Source of the DNA: UBA11612 sp963662375
GTDB lineage: Bacteria; Pseudomonadota; Alphaproteobacteria; Rhodospirillales; Rhodospirillaceae
DNA: 64,000 nt
Direction: 5' to 3'
NCBI GenBank assembly: GCA_963662375.2
Contig: CAXXRP010000012.1
Coordinates: 68,739-132,738 of the forward strand
Shown here: piece after piece, positions 63,245 through 64,000 of the stretch
Layout: each line of letters starts with the position of its first letter
How positions within the stretch are numbered: the stretch's first letter is position 1
Position numbers and translations under genes: made by a program
The notes under the pieces: model-generated
Databases searched by the model: none
The model's input: only the letters and a program-made list of their open reading frames with translations
What the model was told of the DNA's origin: nothing

Positions 63245-63373
63245 ATGATGTCGGACTGGGAGAGTTGTTCTCGATATCTGAGGCAGTGCCGTTTCAACTG
63301 TCTCGGTGTTCCTATCGCCCCAGAAGATGTTGCTCGAGAGCTACTTGGGGTCAGCAAGAAGGAATTTGAATAA
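63245..63373 (+). CDS. Tiny 42-aa ORF with a strong ribosome site
   Basis: ATG 63245 has AGGAG five bases upstream (CAGGAGTTAAATG). The product begins MMSDWESCSRYLRQCRFN, continues CLGVPIAPEDVARELLGV and ends SKKEFE. It overlaps the frame-corrected methyltransferase tail. The composition is protein-like but no family is recognised. It may be a small gene of the insert or a coincidence. Confidence 0.3.
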   Translation: MMSDWESCSRYLRQCRFNCLGVPIAPEDVARELLGVSKKEFE

Positions 63374-63827
63374 CGGTATTTCGATTGAGGGCCACTTTGG
63401 GGCGATCATCAATCATCACTGCCAGGAAGAAATGACAACAGTCGCTAAGGGTTTGAGTAACTCAAGGCAGATTTATGTTACCTGCCGCGGTCGCGTTGAT
63501 GGCTATTCGCCGTAATTTTCCTTTTTCGCAAAATCCGCACGAACGTAGCGATTGCACAACCCACGAAATCATTCAGCGTGTCGAGAGATATTCGGGTCAG
63601 GGCAGAACGCAACCCGAACCTTCGACCTCTGCCTTACCAAGGGAGTGCAATATCTTAGGAGGCGTTGAAGAACGCGTCTCTATGCTCACCCAAAGAAAAC
63701 TACATAAAAGTGGGAGAATTTCTGGCGTTGCGGGCTTGCGACTGCAAAACCTTAAGATCGGTAGAATTTCGGTAGAATTTCGGTGAAATATCAATAAAAC
63801 TCACAAAAAATAATGCAACTATATGGC
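63374..63827. other. 454-bp gene-free end of the tRNA-bounded insert
   Basis: No gene, integrase or RNA is supported. Near the right end there is a 15-base tandem direct repeat (GGTAGAATTTC twice within GATCGGTAGAATTTCGGTAGAATTTCGG, 63759-63785) followed by an A/T-rich stretch up to the second tRNA half. Confidence 0.45.
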
Positions 63828-63875
63828 ATCATAATCCGCGTGTCGGGGGGTTCAAGTCCCTCCTCCGCTACCATC
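63828..63875 (+). repeat. Right copy of the tRNA-Met 3' half (attR-like)
   Basis: It repeats 62736-62782 with one extra G (six instead of five before TTCAAG). It includes the T-arm, the acceptor 3' strand and CCA, but not the 5' half, so it is not a functional tRNA. The right edge of the window lies 125 bp beyond and shows no gene. Confidence 0.9.
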
Positions 63876-64000
63876 TGAAGCGTAGTTCGCGGTGGTTGAG
63901 ATATCATCCAAGCGGCATTGTCAGAGGAAAGCGTCTTGAGCCGGTGAAGCGCATCTCGTAGCGTCCTCGGATGAACAATCCCTTCCGATATTTCAGACTT

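Overview
The window looks like chromosome from an alphaproteobacterium. The evidence is the conserved block NDUFA12 - MlaD - DUF2155 - Aat - AccC/AccB - AroQ, a HIG1-type inner-membrane protein, a B12-dependent ribonucleotide reductase (NrdJ), an alphaproteobacterial RNase E and tRNAs of alphaproteobacterial type. Most genes are housekeeping and intact. At least eight others carry an in-frame stop, a frameshift, a deletion or a rearrangement, which means either an eroding genome or residual consensus error in the assembly. Several breaks lie in homopolymer runs; two amber stops and one opal stop do not.

Layout: 1-2740 holds the end of an A-type Fe-S carrier, a response regulator with an internal amber codon, a HIG1 protein, an N-formylglutamate amidohydrolase and tRNA-Val(GAC). 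2741-13070 is an accessory region. It contains a RecB-like/RNase H-like nuclease, then a compact type IV CRISPR-Cas operon (csf3, an unassigned 155-aa gene, a Cas6-like gene, csf2), a seven-repeat CRISPR array, and a Csf4/DinG helicase with an HNH nuclease fused to its C-terminus. After that comes a small pseudaminic/legionaminic-type sugar block (PseG-PseH fusion, formyltransferase, PIG-L deacetylase).

13080-18621 holds an acylating aldehyde dehydrogenase and a valine-catabolism run (acyl-CoA dehydrogenase, 3-hydroxyisobutyryl-CoA hydrolase, 3-hydroxyisobutyrate dehydrogenase) whose middle gene is scrambled by a 0.4-kb duplication. 18627-25946 holds parE, a thioesterase, a broken REP-associated transposase, a FemAB-like acyltransferase, RidA, a serA remnant and a CD-NTase-like protein with missing catalytic acids. 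26014-42738 is nrdJ, complex I accessory, lipid transport, fatty-acid and shikimate genes, thiSG, an isolated flagellar-hook remnant, envelope quality-control proteins and an aminotransferase. 42777-58897 covers rne, a cell-wall amidase, PBP1A, prfB with its programmed frameshift, a ferritin-like protein, a frameshifted peroxiredoxin, a YhdP/AsmA-like protein, tyrS and anmK. 58894-64000 holds an alpha/beta hydrolase, a frameshifted cysteine desulfurase, a 2Fe-2S ferredoxin, mnmA, tRNA-Met and a 1-kb insert bounded by a duplicated tRNA 3' end.

The most notable system is the type IV CRISPR locus. It has multisubunit effector genes and a DinG-HNH fusion but no cas1/cas2, and the array sits inside the operon directly in front of the helicase. 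Type IV-A normally interferes without an obvious nuclease. The HNH fusion gives this one a plausible DNA-cutting activity, and the neighbouring RecB/RNase H-like nuclease may or may not belong to it.
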